A stretch of 5,911 nucleotides of DNA from the NCBI GenBank assembly GCA_031278665.1, contig JAITKC010000271.1:1-5911 (forward strand). Reading direction: 5' to 3'. Position numbers and translations under genes: made by a program. Numbering within the stretch: position 1 is the stretch's first letter; the number at the start of each line of letters is the position of its first letter. The stretch comes from Bifidobacteriaceae bacterium (lineage in GTDB: Bacteria > Actinomycetota > Actinomycetes > Actinomycetales > WQXJ01). Below the pieces are notes generated by a model, which saw only the letters and a list, made by a program, of their open reading frames with translations, made no database searches and was not told where the DNA came from. This document shows positions 5,274-5,911 of the stretch, in pieces.

Positions 5274-5911
5274 GGCTGGTCGTCGAGGCGGACGGGGGAT
5301 CGCGCGGCAATCCGGGCCTGGCCGGATTCGGGGCGGTGGTGCGCGAGGCGCCCGGCGGACGGATCTTGGCGGAGCGGGCCGGCTATCTGGGCGACGCGGT
5401 GACCAACAACGTGGCCGAGTACGCCGGGCTGATCGCCGGGCTGAAGGCGGCGGCGGCGATCGACCCGGCGGCGGAACTCGAGGTCCGGATGGACTCGAAG
5501 CTGGTGGTCTCGCAGCTATCCGGCGCTTGGAAGATCAAGAACGCCGCCTTGGCCGAGTTGGCGGCCGAGGCCCGCGAACTGCTGGGCGGCCGCGCCGTCA
5601 AGTTCACCTGGGTCCCGCGCGCGCGCAACCAGGCCGCCGACGCGCTGGCCAACCAGGCGATGGACCGCCGCGGCTCGATCGCCCGGGACTTCGCCGCCGA
5701 TGCCGCGCGTCCGCCCGCCGATGCCGGGTCCGCGCCCGCCGATGCCGGGTCCGCGCCCGCCGATGCCGCGCCCGCGCCCGCCGATGCCGGGTCCGCGCCC
5801 GCCGGTGCCGCGCGTCCGCCCGCCGATGCCGGGTCCGCGCCCGCCGATGCCGGGTCCGCGCCCGCCGATGCCGCGCGCGCGCCCGCCGGGGCCGGGCGCG
5901 GGGCGGAGCGG
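5270..5911 (+). CDS. RNase HI domain protein, probably bifunctional RNase H/acid phosphatase, 3' end outside the window
   Basis: A GTG at 5270, overlapping the previous stop as GTGA and 9 bases after GAGGA (5256-5260), opens a frame of 214 codons that is still open at the window edge. Residues 1-131 are a complete type-I RNase H domain that cuts the RNA strand of RNA:DNA hybrids. The start is MRLVVEADGGSRGNPGLAGF, and the four acidic catalytic residues are Asp8, Glu50 (TNNVAEYAGL), Asp75 (VRMDSKLVV) and Asp124 (NQAADALAN). As in other actinomycete and archaeal-like enzymes of this kind, the bulky basic protrusion of E. coli RNase HI is lacking. In relatives such as Rv2228c (about 364 residues) a histidine-phosphatase domain (CobC-like, alpha-ribazole phosphatase activity reported) follows; its RHG motif is not reached here, so bifunctionality is inferred from the family, the conserved trio and the unfinished frame. 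Residues 144-206 are a heptapeptide-repeat linker. Confidence 0.88.
   Translation, partial: MRLVVEADGGSRGNPGLAGFGAVVREAPGGRILAERAGYLGDAVTNNVAEYAGLIAGLKAAAAIDPAAELEVRMDSKLVVSQLSGAWKIKNAALAELAAEARELLGGRAVKFTWVPRARNQAADALANQAMDRRGSIARDFAADAARPPADAGSAPADAGSAPADAAPAPADAGSAPAGAARPPADAGSAPADAGSAPADAARAPAGAGRGAER
5699..5887 (+). repeat. 21-bp tandem repeat (nine units) coding the linker after the RNase H domain
   Basis: Nine contiguous in-frame 21-bp units begin at 5699, 5720, 5741, 5762, 5783, 5804, 5825, 5846 and 5867. They code D/G-A-A/G-(variable)-A heptapeptides. Units 2, 3, 5, 7 and 8 are identical and code DAGSAPA. Units 1 and 6 code DAARPPA and GAARPPA, differing by one base. Units 4 and 9 code DAAPAPA and DAARAPA, also differing by one base. 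The order therefore repeats with a five-unit (105-bp) period: units 1-4 match 6-9 with two differences in 84 bases. A degraded tenth unit follows to the window end. The repeat codes an Ala/Pro/Gly/Asp-rich, presumably disordered linker. Confidence 0.92.

Noticed and set aside
5872..5882. Alternating CG run (also at 4766-4776) as Z-DNA
   Set aside because: Only 11 bases long, inside coding sequence and expected at this GC content.
5699..5911. CRISPR-like array
   Set aside because: Units are contiguous with no unique spacers and stay in the RNase H reading frame; it is a coding minisatellite.

Overview
The window is GC-rich DNA with GC-ending codons, frequent GTG and TTG starts and almost fully plus-strand gene packing. 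It most likely comes from the chromosome of an actinomycete (Actinomycetota). The strongest support is the 3' gene trio: a Nif3-family metal protein, a coiled-coil zinc-ribbon protein and an RNase HI that normally carries a C-terminal phosphatase. As I recall, this order matches Mycobacterium tuberculosis Rv2230c-Rv2229c-Rv2228c. I cannot place the genus.

Layout, all genes on the + strand. (1) Positions 2-325: the C-terminal part of an aldo/keto reductase, cut by the window edge. (2) Positions 326-594: a 269-base leader with GGCC-rich palindromes and a strong hairpin, but no T-box or other riboswitch that I recognise. (3) Positions 595-3669: a three-gene ABC importer (lipoprotein substrate-binding protein, permease, ATPase) of the COG2984/COG4120/COG1101 type, the family to which the tryptophan importer TrpXYZ belongs. 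A 192-base gap containing hairpins separates the binding protein from the permease; permease and ATPase are only 3 bases apart. (4) From 3688 to the window end: the Nif3, zinc-ribbon and RNase H genes, with TTG/TGA and GTG/TGA start-stop overlaps that indicate translational coupling. The trio starts 18 bases after the ATPase, so read-through from the transporter operon is possible.

The transporter should bind a small solute outside the cell, pass it through a permease dimer and power uptake with the ATPase. Tryptophan or another aromatic amino acid is the best guess from the family, but nothing here proves it. The trio is a conserved neighbourhood whose shared role is not established, apart from RNA:DNA hybrid cleavage by the RNase H domain.

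No wholly new system is evident. The most unusual features are two in-frame low-complexity repeats in unrelated proteins: a 21-bp minisatellite with a higher-order 105-bp period in the linker after the RNase H domain (5699-5887), and a 15-bp repeat coding a Pro/Ala/Asp-rich tail on the ABC permease (2779-2853). Structured RNA candidates lie before and after the binding-protein gene.
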